DNA from: Longimonas halophila
Lineage (GTDB): Bacteria; Bacteroidota; Rhodothermia; Rhodothermales; Salinibacteraceae
Direction: 5' to 3'
Assembly: GCF_002554705.1 (NCBI RefSeq)
Contig: NZ_PDEP01000005.1
Span: 186,001 to 250,000 of the forward strand
Length of the DNA stretch: 64,000 nt
A program made the translations under genes and the position numbers. Below are positions 26,779-35,984 of this stretch, one piece after another. The notes beneath the pieces are model-generated. The model was not told the DNA's origin. It ran no database searches and worked only from the letters and a program-made list of their open reading frames with translations. Within the stretch, counting starts at the first letter, position 1, and every line of letters starts with the position of its first letter.

Positions 26779-27522
26779 ATGGTTCTGTGTGCCCCGTTTC
26801 AAAAGCATCCTTTGCAGCGTTTGGGTAAGCACGGGAGGGCAATGCTGATGCTCATGGTCGTGCTCATCACAGCAAGTCTGGCCCGTGTGCCTGCTGCCCA
26901 CAGTCAGCCCGTTCCCCATCGCACGTTACAGATCCAAGACAGTACGGTATACATCGATGGGAAGGCTGTGCCGGAGGAGGTGCTTCCGTCTGGACTGATC
27001 CTTGACGAGGTGCAGATGCAGTATCAGGTCTACGGGCTGGAGCGGCCGGTCGTTGAAATTCAAGGGCAGCCGTATCGCCTCACCGAATCAACGCTGGAAG
27101 TGGTGGATCAGGAGTCGTATGCCACCGAAGACACGCGCGAAGTGCCGAGCGAATCGAGGGCGAAGACGTCTCGTTCGCTGTCGCCTTCATCCGACTATAT
27201 GCAGATGCTGCGTGCACAGAGCCAACGGCTCTACGAGTCCGTGCAGCGCGAATATGCGCTGGAGCATGCGGCGGAGCAGCGGGCCTACCGTATTCGGCAG
27301 TTGGAGCCAGGGCCAGAGCGCACTGCGCATCTCGACACGTTGCGCCAGACGATCACGCAGCTGTTCGATCTTAAGCAAACGAATCGCCGCCGCGAGCTCC
27401 AGCAGTTGCAGCAACAGGTTGATGCCATGCAGCAGCGTATGCAGCAGCGGGCGGCCCATCGAGAAGCAATGATTGAACAACGCGTACAGCAACTTACAAA
27501 CCACGCCAATCATGCGCCGTAA
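26779..27522 (+). CDS. Exported coiled-coil protein of the ECF sigma operon
   Basis: A 247-residue protein 12 bases after the anti-sigma gene. A signal anchor lies at about 22-38 (MLMLMVVLITASLARVPA); Met22 (26842) is an alternative start. The next ~70 residues are a beta-rich region (RTLQIQDSTVYIDGKAVPEE). The C-terminal half is highly charged and Gln-rich (QTNRRRELQQLQQQVDAMQQR) and should form a coiled coil. Similar third genes are common behind ECF/anti-sigma pairs and may be the periplasmic sensor part. I recognise no named family. Confidence 0.6.
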   Translation: MVLCAPFQKHPLQRLGKHGRAMLMLMVVLITASLARVPAAHSQPVPHRTLQIQDSTVYIDGKAVPEEVLPSGLILDEVQMQYQVYGLERPVVEIQGQPYRLTESTLEVVDQESYATEDTREVPSESRAKTSRSLSPSSDYMQMLRAQSQRLYESVQREYALEHAAEQRAYRIRQLEPGPERTAHLDTLRQTITQLFDLKQTNRRRELQQLQQQVDAMQQRMQQRAAHREAMIEQRVQQLTNHANHAP

Positions 27523-27623
27523 CGCAGCGAACTGAGTTAATCTGAACGCACGTAGGCAACCTTACGAAGCACGCTCTCATACAACAAAAACAGCTTTTTA
27601 CCGACGCAATAGATTGAGTGTGT

Positions 27624-28250
27624 ATGACAGCCGGATCTCCTGTAGTGCCGTGGCGTGGCATCTTTCTGCTGTTTCTGGCCGTGGGGCTGGTGGGATGCGA
27701 AGGGGCTACGCTCAGCGAAGAAGCCGCTTATGAAAATGAGGTATTGCAGCATCGCTTAGATCGCGATATGCGCATGCGCGACGCCGATCGTACCGTGCTC
27801 GACGCATCCACGCGCCGTCGGTTCGAGGGGTTGCGCTACTACCAGGTTGACCCCGCCTATCGGTTTACGTTGCCCCTGCAGCGTACGGAAGTAACGGACA
27901 CCTTGCGTGTGCAGCAGTACAAAGGACCACCAGTCGACAAAGTCGTTATTGGGGAGGTGAACGTGCCGTTAGCGGATACAACGCGGCTGCTTGTCTTTCG
28001 CGAGCCCGGACTCGACGGCGAAGTGTGGATTCCCTTCCGTGATCCGACAAACGGAGACGAAACGTATCCTTCGGGTCGCTACCTGAACGCGCCCCTCCGC
28101 GATGATGACACCGTTGTGGTGGACTTCAACAAGGCGTTCAACCCATATTGTGATTATAATCCGGACTACGTGTGCCCGCTGCCACCGCCCGAAAATACGA
28201 TCCCGGTACCAATTGAGGTAGGCGAAAAGAAGTCGCGGCTGCATAGCTGA
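27624..28250 (+). CDS. DUF1684 lipoprotein
   Basis: A 208-residue protein. The signal peptide ends in a lipobox (AVGLVGCEG). The DUF1684 fold is shown by TRLLVFREPG, VWIPFRDPTNGDETYPSGRYLNAPL, VVVDFNKAFNPYCDYNPDYVCPLPPPEN and the ending VPIEVGEKK. DUF1684 proteins are widespread outer-surface or periplasmic lipoproteins of unknown activity. ATG 27624 is preferred; GTG 27618 in the same frame adds two residues. It lies 52 bases before the amidase gene, on the same strand. Confidence 0.8.
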   Translation: MTAGSPVVPWRGIFLLFLAVGLVGCEGATLSEEAAYENEVLQHRLDRDMRMRDADRTVLDASTRRRFEGLRYYQVDPAYRFTLPLQRTEVTDTLRVQQYKGPPVDKVVIGEVNVPLADTTRLLVFREPGLDGEVWIPFRDPTNGDETYPSGRYLNAPLRDDDTVVVDFNKAFNPYCDYNPDYVCPLPPPENTIPVPIEVGEKKSRLHS

Positions 28251-28301
28251 ACGGCTGTACAGCGAAAGCGGACTCGCGCTGCACACCGTGCCCGCGCACA
28301 C

Positions 28302-29537
28302 ATGAGCATGCTCCTTTCATCAACGCATGGCAATATGATGCATGGCGACGCCCAGATGCCTTCTCGATATTGGGTTTTGGTGCTGCTACTGATTGGCGGA
28401 GTGTGGACTGCACTTCCCGCTGCAGCACAGGTGCAGATTCGCGATGTAGAACTGGCTGAGCGGTCGGATGGCCAAGGCCATGTGCTGCGCGTGCAGACGA
28501 CCGAGCGCATCGAAGCGTTCTCGATGCCCGAGCAGCCCAACGATTCATCGGTTGTGGAGTGGACGCTCTACAACGCGGCACTTGCTGAATCGGTTGAACT
28601 GCCCACCGGCGGCCCCATCGCGCAGGTGGGTGCCGAAATCATCGACGGCCACTTTACCCTTCGCATCCACTTAACTGAGGACGCTACCGTTCGAGCCAAT
28701 GCTTACCGCGACGGCGCTTCTGACGATCTGCTGCTGAACCTGTCTACCTCCACGGCCCAGTCGGCTGAGGAGAGAGCAGAGGAGGCGGCTCGCTCGGCGC
28801 GCGAGGTGGTCGAATCGGCACGACAGCGCTGGCGCCTGGACACGGTTGTCATCGATCCGGGCCATGGCGGTCAGGATCACGGGGCCACGGCCAATGGCGT
28901 GCGCGAGAAGGAGATCGTGCTCGCTGTATCGAAGAAACTGGGCGGGTACCTGGAAGAGTACCTGGGCATTGAGGTGCTTTACACCCGCGACGACGACACA
29001 TTTATCGAACTCGAAGAGCGCGGGCGATTTGCCAACGAACACGGCGCCAAGCTCTTTATTTCGATTCATGCCAATGCGGCTGGGTCGAGCCAGGCATACG
29101 GTACCGAAACGTTCTTCTTGGGGCCCTCCAAAACCGAGTCGGCCCGCCGTGTTATGGAGCGCGAGAACAGCGTGATTCGGTACGAGGATAACACCGATGT
29201 GTACGACGAATACGACGATCAGCAGTTGGTACGTGCCACGCTTACACAGAGCGCCTATCTGCGTCAGAGCCAGGACCTGGCAGGGCTGATTGAAGACCAG
29301 TTCTCAGAGCGGGTAAATCGACGCAGCCGGGGCGTAAAGCAGGCCCCGTTCTATGTGCTGTGGGGAGCCTCCATGCCAGCGGTGCTTGTGGAGATGGGCT
29401 TCTTGTCGAACCGGTCCGAGGCCAACTTCCTGTCCAGCGAACAAGGACAGACCTACATGGCCAGCGCCATCTTTCGGGCCGTGCGCGAGTACAAATCGCA
29501 CTACGAACGCGGCATGGCACCTGTAGCAGGCGAGTAA
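28302..29537 (+). CDS. N-acetylmuramoyl-L-alanine amidase (Amidase_3)
   Basis: A 411-residue periplasmic cell-wall hydrolase. A signal peptide (near 25-42, cleavage at AAAQ) is followed by an AMIN-like beta domain (about 45-150), a charged helical linker (SAEERAEEAARSAREVVES) and the catalytic domain. Zn ligands are seen in VVIDPGHGGQDHG, NGVREKEI and LFISIHANA; the catalytic Glu is in VLVEMGFLSN. It cleaves the peptide from glycan strands during daughter-cell separation. AmiC-type enzymes need an EnvC/NlpD activator, not found here. Start choice is uncertain by up to 20 residues. Confidence 0.9.
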   Translation: MSMLLSSTHGNMMHGDAQMPSRYWVLVLLLIGGVWTALPAAAQVQIRDVELAERSDGQGHVLRVQTTERIEAFSMPEQPNDSSVVEWTLYNAALAESVELPTGGPIAQVGAEIIDGHFTLRIHLTEDATVRANAYRDGASDDLLLNLSTSTAQSAEERAEEAARSAREVVESARQRWRLDTVVIDPGHGGQDHGATANGVREKEIVLAVSKKLGGYLEEYLGIEVLYTRDDDTFIELEERGRFANEHGAKLFISIHANAAGSSQAYGTETFFLGPSKTESARRVMERENSVIRYEDNTDVYDEYDDQQLVRATLTQSAYLRQSQDLAGLIEDQFSERVNRRSRGVKQAPFYVLWGASMPAVLVEMGFLSNRSEANFLSSEQGQTYMASAIFRAVREYKSHYERGMAPVAGE

Positions 29538-29660
29538 GCACAGTTGCAACGAGCTGTCGTTTCAGGGCAAGATGATACGAATCCTGCTGAACCCTGCGTT
29601 GCACTGATACCGAAGCTGCGTTGCACGCACATTTTCTTTCACGGACCCAACATCAACCCT

Positions 29661-30260
29661 ATGATGCGATTTTCGTACGGCACACTCAGCGCGCTTCTCA
29701 TAGCCACCCTGTTTCTGGTGGGATGCGACGATACCGGCACCGGCACCGAAGATACCATCGTAATTGGCACCGACGCGGACCCGGTGGAGTTTGAGTTCGA
29801 ATTCGAGCCGTTTAGTGCCGATGATGTGACGGACGGCACGCTTACCCTCACCTCCACCAACAGCGACAACTTGGACAGTCAAATTCAAGGAATTGTTGGG
29901 ACGGGCCGCAGCGATGTAGTGAGTGCACGGATCCGTTCCGTCCGCCTGGAACGACTCACGGGCAACTTTGGAGCAGAGACTGGTGGGCGCCTTGGGGCAC
30001 AGCCAAAAGTGTTTAGCTACCTGGGTTCTGCGCGCGTGTACTACGGTACCAACACCAGCGCACAGCCGGTCGCCGAGCGCAGACCCATCTCGGACGAGCC
30101 CGAGGTTACGCTCGACTTGCTACAGCAAGACATCACCCCAATCGTGCAGAATGGGTCGAGTCCGCTCACGCTGGAACTGGAAGTCAACGATCCTTCCCTT
30201 ATTGGAACGGGCGATGATGTGGAGATCACCGTGTCGTACCGCATAGAAGTGAGCGGCTAA
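29661..30260 (+). CDS. Hypothetical beta-rich lipoprotein
   Basis: A 199-residue protein starting with tandem Met. The lipobox FLVGCDD follows a hydrophobic leader. The mature part is Thr/Asp-rich with no recognised domain; a repeated FEFEFEPF motif and the ending VEITVSYRIEVSG suggest an all-beta fold. It is 123 bases after the amidase and is followed by a convergent ridA. The function is unknown. Confidence 0.6.
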   Translation: MMRFSYGTLSALLIATLFLVGCDDTGTGTEDTIVIGTDADPVEFEFEFEPFSADDVTDGTLTLTSTNSDNLDSQIQGIVGTGRSDVVSARIRSVRLERLTGNFGAETGGRLGAQPKVFSYLGSARVYYGTNTSAQPVAERRPISDEPEVTLDLLQQDITPIVQNGSSPLTLELEVNDPSLIGTGDDVEITVSYRIEVSG

Positions 30261-30326
30261 GAACACGGCGATCGGTCGGTGTAGAGGGGGAGCGAGGAGC
30301 GGGCGCAGCGTTTCTACCGCAGGCTC

Positions 30327-30707
30327 CTACCGCACCGCGATGCACGAAATCTCAACGCGGGCGCTGCGGGGGAGCGCAGCTACCTGCACCGCCTGGCGGG
30401 CGGGCGGGGTCTCGTTGAAGTAGCGCCCGTACACCTCGTTGACCTGGGCATAGTCGTTTACGTCGGTCAAGAAGACCGTGCACTGCACCACATTCTCGTA
30501 GGTCATGCTGGCGCCCTGCAAAACAGCGCCTACGTTGTCGAGCACCCGGCGCGTCTCCTCCTCAACAGAGCCGTTCACCATGTGCCCCGTGTCGGGGTCG
30601 ATCGCAATTTGGCCCGAGCAGTAGAGCGTGTCATCCGTTAGGATAGCCTGACTGTATGGACCGATAGCGGCAGGGGCACGAGGAGTGGTAACAGTAGTCC
30701 GGGACAT
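30327..30707 (-). CDS. ridA: RidA-family enamine/imine deaminase
   Basis: A 126-residue protein of the YjgF/YER057c/UK114 family, which hydrolyses reactive enamine/imine intermediates released by PLP enzymes. Family motifs are APAAIGPYSQAI, LYCSGQIAIDP, VLDNVGAVLQGASMT, and the ending SARVEISCIAV with the substrate-binding Arg. Met at 30707 is the normal start; an in-frame extension upstream is not family-like. The gene converges with the lipoprotein gene. Confidence 0.92.
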   Translation of the reverse strand: MSRTTVTTPRAPAAIGPYSQAILTDDTLYCSGQIAIDPDTGHMVNGSVEEETRRVLDNVGAVLQGASMTYENVVQCTVFLTDVNDYAQVNEVYGRYFNETPPARQAVQVAALPRSARVEISCIAVR

Positions 30708-30741
30708 AAAACAGTGCGTGCAGTGCAAAGACCGAGAGTTG

Positions 30742-30762
30742 GCTACTCGCTCAAAGAGTAGC
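30742..30762 (-). promoter_or_regulatory. Short hairpin upstream of ridA
   Basis: GCTACTC and GAGTAGC form a 7-bp stem with a 7-base loop, 35 bases before the ridA start. It could be an mRNA leader hairpin or an operator. The function is unproven. Confidence 0.3.
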
Positions 30763-30989
30763 ACAGATAGTTGCTTCTAAAGATGCGAGCTATCCATAGC
30801 CAGAACAAGCGAATATTGTCTTAAGCTTTGTTCAGAACGGGCACCCGTGCCAGGCCCGCATAGGAACGGGCGGATGTACAGGTCGTTGCCTCTATTCCTT
30901 ATTCGGCGCAGCACAAAAGAGCACTGCTGCAGAAAGTCGCTGCGCCGTTCAGGGATTCTATCCAGATGCATTGAGCAACAACAGACACC

Positions 30990-32165
30990 ATGAGCGCAAA
31001 GGGACGCGTACTGGTCGCCATGAGTGGCGGCGTCGACTCATCCGTAACTGCTGTACTGCTGGCCGAGCAAGGCTACGAGGTGGTGGGCATCACCATGAAA
31101 ACGTGGGATTACTCCACCAGCGGAGGTGGAAACAGCGGCAAAGAAGTCGGCTGCTGCACGCTCGAGTCCATCAACGACGCTCGCGCTATTGCATTGCGCC
31201 ACGGCTTTACGCACTTCATCGTCGACATCCGCGAGGAGTTTGGCGACTGGGTCATTGAGCGCTTCACCAACGAGTACCTGGCCGGGCGCACGCCCAACCC
31301 GTGTGTGCTCTGCAACACGCACATCAAGTGGGCTGCGCTCCTGCGCCGCGCCGATGACCTCGACTGCGAGTACATTGCCACTGGGCACTACGCCCGCGTG
31401 CAGCACAACGAGGAGCTCGACCGCTACCTGCTGAAGCGCGGCCTCGATCGCAAGAAAGATCAGAGCTACGCGCTATGGGGCTTGCCGCAAGAGCATCTGG
31501 CGCGCTCCATCTTCCCGCTGGGCACGTACGAGAAGCCCGAAATCCGCCAGATGGCGTCCGACTTCGGACTCGACAGCGTGGCCGACAAGCCCGACTCCTA
31601 CGAAATCTGCTTCGTACCCGACAACGACTACGGACGCTTCCTGCGCGACCGTGTCGACGGACTCGAAGAGCGCGTGTCGGGGGGCGACATTGTGCTGAGC
31701 GATGGCACGGTCGTTGGCCAGCACGACGGCTACCCGTTCTACACCATCGGCCAGCGTCGCGGACTCGACCTGGCGCTGGGCAGGCGCGTCTACGTCACGA
31801 ACATCGATCCCGACACCAACACGATTACCGTGGGGCCCAAGGACGAACTGATGCAGCAAACCCTGAAGGCGGGCGAGGTCAACCTCATCAAGTACCCGTC
31901 GCTCAAGGAAGAGCGTCCGGCCTGGGGCGCCATCCGCTACAACGATGAAGGCGCCGGCTGCCTCACCTGGCAAGACGATGACGACATGCTCAACGTAGCC
32001 TTTGCCGAGCCGCGCCGTGCCATCACCGCCGGCCAGTCGATCGTGCTCTACGAGGGCGAAGACGTCCTCGGCGGCGGCTGGATTCACGAGGTGGGCACCG
32101 CCGATGAACGCGAAGCCGAAACCGCCGCGGCCAACACCGACGCTATGGCCCCGGCTGCCGCCTGA
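30990..32165 (+). CDS. mnmA: tRNA-specific 2-thiouridylase MnmA
   Basis: A 391-residue enzyme that thiolates U34 of tRNA-Lys/Glu/Gln. The N-terminal PP-loop motif is AMSGGVDSSVTAVLL. The catalytic Cys108 lies in NPCVLCN, the second Cys in DSYEICFVPDND. The tail of about 25 residues (TADEREAETAAANTDAM) is Ala/Glu-rich and is beyond the family core. It should act with IscS-type sulfur donors. It is monocistronic and ends in a strong terminator at 32199. Confidence 0.93.
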   Translation: MSAKGRVLVAMSGGVDSSVTAVLLAEQGYEVVGITMKTWDYSTSGGGNSGKEVGCCTLESINDARAIALRHGFTHFIVDIREEFGDWVIERFTNEYLAGRTPNPCVLCNTHIKWAALLRRADDLDCEYIATGHYARVQHNEELDRYLLKRGLDRKKDQSYALWGLPQEHLARSIFPLGTYEKPEIRQMASDFGLDSVADKPDSYEICFVPDNDYGRFLRDRVDGLEERVSGGDIVLSDGTVVGQHDGYPFYTIGQRRGLDLALGRRVYVTNIDPDTNTITVGPKDELMQQTLKAGEVNLIKYPSLKEERPAWGAIRYNDEGAGCLTWQDDDDMLNVAFAEPRRAITAGQSIVLYEGEDVLGGGWIHEVGTADEREAETAAANTDAMAPAAA

Positions 32166-32198
32166 TACGGCCACATCCTAACGTGCGCATCCAAGAAG

Positions 32199-32247
32199 AA
32201 CGCCCCGTATCCCCCAAGCATAATTGTGCTGGGAGATGCGGGGCGTT
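32199..32247. terminator. Bidirectional terminator between mnmA and bshA
   Basis: AACGCCCCG on the left pairs with CGGGGCGTT on the right, extended by GTATCCCCC against GGGAGATG with mismatches. TTTCTT follows on the plus strand and AA-rich sequence precedes it, so it can serve the convergent mnmA and bshA genes. Confidence 0.75.
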
Positions 32248-32281
32248 TCTTCGTGGTGCCGGGTGCTAAGCAGTCGTTGAG

Positions 32282-33430
32282 CTACGCTGCTTCGGTAGTC
32301 ACCCGGTCTCGGACGCGCTCATATAGCGCTTCATACTGGGGTACAATCTGATCGACATGAAAGGTGCCACGAGCCCGCTCCAGTGCTGCAGCGGCCATCG
32401 TGGACTGCAGTTCGTCGTTGGTCAGAAGCTGCCGGGTGCGCTCGGTAAACGCATCGATGTCGTTGAGCGGGCACAGAAAGCCCGTCTCGCCATCCACGAC
32501 CAGTTCGGGCAGTCCGCCAATATCACTGGCCACCACCGGCACTTCGCAGGCCATCGCCTCCAGCGCGGCCAGGCCGAACGTCTCCGAGCCGCTGGGCATC
32601 AGGAAGACATCGGCAATCGACAAGATTTCCTCGACGGGATCTTGCTTGCCCAGAAAGCGGATGTCGTCGTAGACGTCGAGCTCGCGAGCGCGGCGTTCGG
32701 CAGAAGCACGATCGGGCCCGTCGCCCACCAGCAGCAGGCGCACAGGCAGGTCATCCTGGCGCAGGCGGTGGAAGACCTCGACCACCTGCGTTGCGTTTTT
32801 GACCGGGCGGAAGTTCGACACGTGTACGATCACCTTCTCGCCGTTGGGGCAGAGCGCTTGTTTGAAGTGCTCCTTGTCGAGGCGGTGGAAGCGCTCCATA
32901 TCAATAAAATTTGGAATCACCTCAATGTCGCCCGTCACGTCAAAGTGATCGTACGTCTCCGTACGCAGATACTCCGACACCGCCGTCACGCCGTCCGACT
33001 TGTTGATGGAGTGCGTAACGACCGGTGTAAATGAGGGATCTTGCCCAATGAGCGTAATGTCGGTGCCATGCAGCGTGGTAATGACTGGCACATCGAGGCC
33101 TTGTCCAGCTAAGATGTCGCGCGCCATCACCGCGCTGGTGGCATGGGGAATGGCGTAGTGCACGTGCATCACATCGAGGCCGTTGTGCTTGGCCACATCG
33201 ACCATTTTGCTGGTGAGCGTGAGCGTGTACGGGGGGTAGTCGAAAAGGGGATACGACTGCACGTTCACCTCGTGAAAGTAGACGTTGCCGCCCATATGCG
33301 AGAGCCGGAACGGCAGCGACGATGAGATAAAGTGTACGGTGTGTCCGCGCTGGGCCAGGGCCTTACCCAGTTCGGTCGCAACCACGCCGCTGCCGCCATA
33401 GACCGGATAGCATGTAATGCCAATGTTCAT
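32282..33430 (-). CDS. bshA: N-acetyl-alpha-D-glucosaminyl L-malate synthase BshA
   Basis: A 382-residue GT4-family glycosyltransferase. BshA marks are ITCYPVYGGSGVVATELG at the N-terminus, HVHYAIPHA, HGTDITL, and GSETFGLAALEAMACEVPVVA near the C-terminus with the GT4 Glu pair. It makes GlcNAc-malate, the first step to bacillithiol, a low-molecular-weight thiol used in oxidative and metal defence. BshB and BshC are not in the window. It converges with mnmA. Confidence 0.93.
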   Translation of the reverse strand: MNIGITCYPVYGGSGVVATELGKALAQRGHTVHFISSSLPFRLSHMGGNVYFHEVNVQSYPLFDYPPYTLTLTSKMVDVAKHNGLDVMHVHYAIPHATSAVMARDILAGQGLDVPVITTLHGTDITLIGQDPSFTPVVTHSINKSDGVTAVSEYLRTETYDHFDVTGDIEVIPNFIDMERFHRLDKEHFKQALCPNGEKVIVHVSNFRPVKNATQVVEVFHRLRQDDLPVRLLLVGDGPDRASAERRARELDVYDDIRFLGKQDPVEEILSIADVFLMPSGSETFGLAALEAMACEVPVVASDIGGLPELVVDGETGFLCPLNDIDAFTERTRQLLTNDELQSTMAAAALERARGTFHVDQIVPQYEALYERVRDRVTTEAA

Positions 33431-33704
33431 AACGCAAAGGGGGGATGAGCAGATGCAGTGACAGTGCTGCGTGCATCAACATCGGCTGCTCTTGTGAGGT
33501 TGCATGCCGTTGCATCAATTGCACGTACGCGAACCACGTGTAGAGACGCGTAGGGTAGCTTTCGTAGAAGGCGGCCCCATCTCGTTACTTTATCGCTCAA
33601 GGGGGCGTCTGCATAGGTGAATCAATGAGAAACGCTACGTTCACGCATTCAGTAGAAGGGCGTGAAATCAAATTGTCCCTTGCTTAATAAAAACAACTGG
33701 TTAT

Positions 33705-34334
33705 ATGCAACGCGTTCGGTATAGCACATTCCTTCTTCTGATCGCTGCTCTTGGTTGGATGGCCCTGCCGCAGGCCTCAAGCGCCCAAGTGGGCATTGTA
33801 GGCGGACTCAACTTCGAGAGCCTCGACGATGTGAGTCAAGATGCTACCTTTGAGTCTTCAACAGGTTACCATGTAGGACTCGCGTTTAACCGTGATTTTG
33901 CCGTCTTGGGCCTGCGTCTGAGCGGTATCTACCGCCGTGTCGGCGAATACGAGTTTGCAGGACAGCAAGGAGGAGAGTCTGCTACGCTTGACCTTAGTAC
34001 CATTGAAATTCCGCTTGATCTGAAGTACCGTCTTGCGTTGCCGTTGGTTACGCCCTACGCAATGGCAGGGCCGCAGGTGTCATTTCCGATTGGTGACGGA
34101 AGTGGAGAGTTTGGGGATGACTTCGAAGATAACCTCGAAGACGTGAACCTGTCGGGCAATGTGGGCGCTGGGGTCGAGTTTAATCTGGGTGGCGTACGCC
34201 TGACACCGGAGCTGCGCTACGAGTTCGGCGTCACGTCGATCTTTGACGATGACCTTGAGGTTTTTGGCAACGACGTTGACGTGAACGACCCGAAGCTAAG
34301 TGCCTTCAGCATCCGGCTGCATGTATTTTTCTAA
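33705..34334 (+). CDS. Outer-membrane beta-barrel protein
   Basis: A 209-residue protein with a signal peptide cleaved near SSAQ. The mature part has amphipathic strands and acidic loops (VGIVGGLNFESLDD, IEIPLDLKYRLALPLVTPYAMAGPQVSFP) and ends in SIRLHVFF, a typical outer-membrane terminal strand with Phe. It belongs to the same broad barrel class as the gene at 19954. Mature loops are strongly acidic. The upstream spacer (33431-33704) shows an AT-rich stretch just before the ATG that may hold the promoter. Confidence 0.75.
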   Translation: MQRVRYSTFLLLIAALGWMALPQASSAQVGIVGGLNFESLDDVSQDATFESSTGYHVGLAFNRDFAVLGLRLSGIYRRVGEYEFAGQQGGESATLDLSTIEIPLDLKYRLALPLVTPYAMAGPQVSFPIGDGSGEFGDDFEDNLEDVNLSGNVGAGVEFNLGGVRLTPELRYEFGVTSIFDDDLEVFGNDVDVNDPKLSAFSIRLHVFF

Positions 34335-34525
34335 AGGGCTGTTGACATATTGACATATAGGCGGCACACAGCGCAGGGCAGGGGCCATACGCATCACATA
34401 AGCCCCGTGCTGTGGCCAGCCGCCTACCTGTTTCCTGGAGGGCGTGTGTGAGCGCTCATTTCGCACGGTCGGTTTCAAGCATGCATATCCGCCCATCGTG
34501 GGCAGTACGCCGACGTGCACAACTG

Positions 34526-34573
34526 GCGGCTTCGGGCTGTGGGGGCTCGAAGCCGCTGCCTCCAGGTTTTTTT
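34526..34573 (+). terminator. Possible terminator after the barrel gene
   Basis: GCGGCTTCG (34526-34534) and CGAAGCCGC (34548-34556) form a 9-bp stem. Seven T follow at 34567-34573, about ten bases past the stem. CCTGGAGG (34434) and CCTCCAGG (34559) offer an alternative pairing directly against the T-run. Confidence 0.5.
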
Positions 34574-34593
34574 GTAATGGAGCGCGCCTCCGT

Positions 34594-35760
34594 TTATATG
34601 CGGTCGAGCGCTTGCTCCAGGTCGGAACGCAGGTCGGTAATGTCTTCAATACCGACCGAGAGGCGAATCAGCGAATCCGTAAGTCCAATCTTGGCACGTT
34701 CCTCCGGGGGAATGGACGCGTGTGTCATTGAGGCCGGATGCTCAATCAGGCTCTCGACACCGCCGAGGCTCTCTGCGAGCAAGAACACATCGGTGTTGGA
34801 AAGCACCGTTTTCGCGGCTTCGATGCGGTCGTCGGTGAGCGAGAAGGCGATCATCCCGCCAAAGTCACTCATCTGCTCCGCTGCAATGTCGTGGCCGGGA
34901 TGCGATTCCAGTCCCGGGTAGCGGACGCGCCCGACCTTGGGGTGCTCATCGAGAAAGAGCGCTAAGGCACGGGCATTGTCGCAATGACGATCCATGCGCA
35001 CATGAAGCGTCTTCGTGCCACGTAGCGCCAGGAAGCAGTCCATGGGGCCCGGCGAGGCGCCTGCGCTCTTCACCTGAAAGCGCAGCTTCTCGGCCCAGTC
35101 GTCGCGGCTGGTGCACACCGCGCCCAAGATAATGTCCGAGTGTCCGCCCAGGTACTTCGTTGCCGAGTGCAGCACGAGGTCGGCGCCCAGGTCGAGCGGC
35201 TGCTGCAGGTACGGCGTGGCGAACGTGTTGTCGACAGCCACATCAATGTCATGCGCATTGGCCAGTTCGCACACCGCTCTAATGTCGATAATACGCATGA
35301 GCGGGTTTGTGGGCGTTTCGGCCCAGATCATAGCCGTGTCGTCGGTGATCGCGGCCTCGATCTGGTCGAGGTCAGTCATGTCCACAAACGAAAAGTTGAT
35401 GCCAAACGGCTCAAACACCTTTGTAAAGAGACGAAAGCTGCCGCCGTACAGATCGTTGGTCGAGATGACATGATCGCCAGGGCGCAGTCCCTTCATAATG
35501 GCGTCGATGCCCGCTACGCCTGAGGCAAACGCGATGCCGTGTTCAGCGCCCTCAAGAGCAGCCAGGTTGCCCTCCAGCGCGGTACGGGTCGGGTTAGATA
35601 CGCGCGAGTATTCGTATCCCTGATGCTCGCCTGGCGCGGACTGCGCGTAGGTCGACGACTGATAGATCGGGGTCATAACAGCGCCTGTGGACGGGTCGGG
35701 CTGCTGCCCAGCATGAATAGCATGGGTGCCAAACCCGCGATTCGACGAATCGGAAGCCAT
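34594..35760 (-). CDS. metB: Cystathionine gamma-synthase/lyase family PLP enzyme
   Basis: A 388-residue Cys/Met metabolism PLP enzyme. Signatures are the N-terminal [37 protein letters not shown], the PLP lysine K202 in [13 protein letters not shown], and [17 protein letters not shown]. It makes or breaks cystathionine in transsulfuration; synthase and lyase cannot be separated by eye. The Met at 35760 gives the family N-terminus; an in-frame extension of 53 residues upstream is rejected. The gene symbol is tentative. Confidence 0.85.
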   Translation of the reverse strand: MASDSSNRGFGTHAIHAGQQPDPSTGAVMTPIYQSSTYAQSAPGEHQGYEYSRVSNPTRTALEGNLAALEGAEHGIAFASGVAGIDAIMKGLRPGDHVISTNDLYGGSFRLFTKVFEPFGINFSFVDMTDLDQIEAAITDDTAMIWAETPTNPLMRIIDIRAVCELANAHDIDVAVDNTFATPYLQQPLDLGADLVLHSATKYLGGHSDIILGAVCTSRDDWAEKLRFQVKSAGASPGPMDCFLALRGTKTLHVRMDRHCDNARALALFLDEHPKVGRVRYPGLESHPGHDIAAEQMSDFGGMIAFSLTDDRIEAAKTVLSNTDVFLLAESLGGVESLIEHPASMTHASIPPEERAKIGLTDSLIRLSVGIEDITDLRSDLEQALDRI

Positions 35761-35900
35761 AAGATAAAACAAGGTTGATGGGTAGAGCGAGACAGCAAAT
35801 CCCGGCGGTTGCTGTACAAGACGAACAGAGGCGTTGGGGGGCAGGGAGCGCAGACTGCATCTGCTGATGAACAAATAGTGCCGGGATACTCCACAACAAA

Positions 35901-35931
35901 AAGGCCCGAACCCCTTCAAGGTTCGGGCCTT
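35901..35931 (-). terminator. Rho-independent terminator of the TPR gene
   Basis: AAGGCCCGAACC and GGTTCGGGCCTT form a 12-bp perfect stem with a 7-base loop. On the minus strand the stem runs into TTTTTG. It is about 55 bases past the stop of the TPR lipoprotein gene. Confidence 0.85.
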
Positions 35932-35984
35932 GTGCCACAGACCAGTTACACAGCCTGTAAGAGTATTACATGAGGTAGGTCGTG

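Noticed and set aside
34444..34731. Small plus-strand gene between the barrel and the cystathionine enzyme
   Set aside because: It crosses a terminator-like hairpin and T-run and overlaps the real minus-strand gene; no family resemblance.
35761..35900. A SAM riboswitch before the cystathionine gamma-synthase-like gene
   Set aside because: I could not find the conserved SAM-I or SAM-II core; the only strong hairpin is the terminator of the upstream TPR gene.
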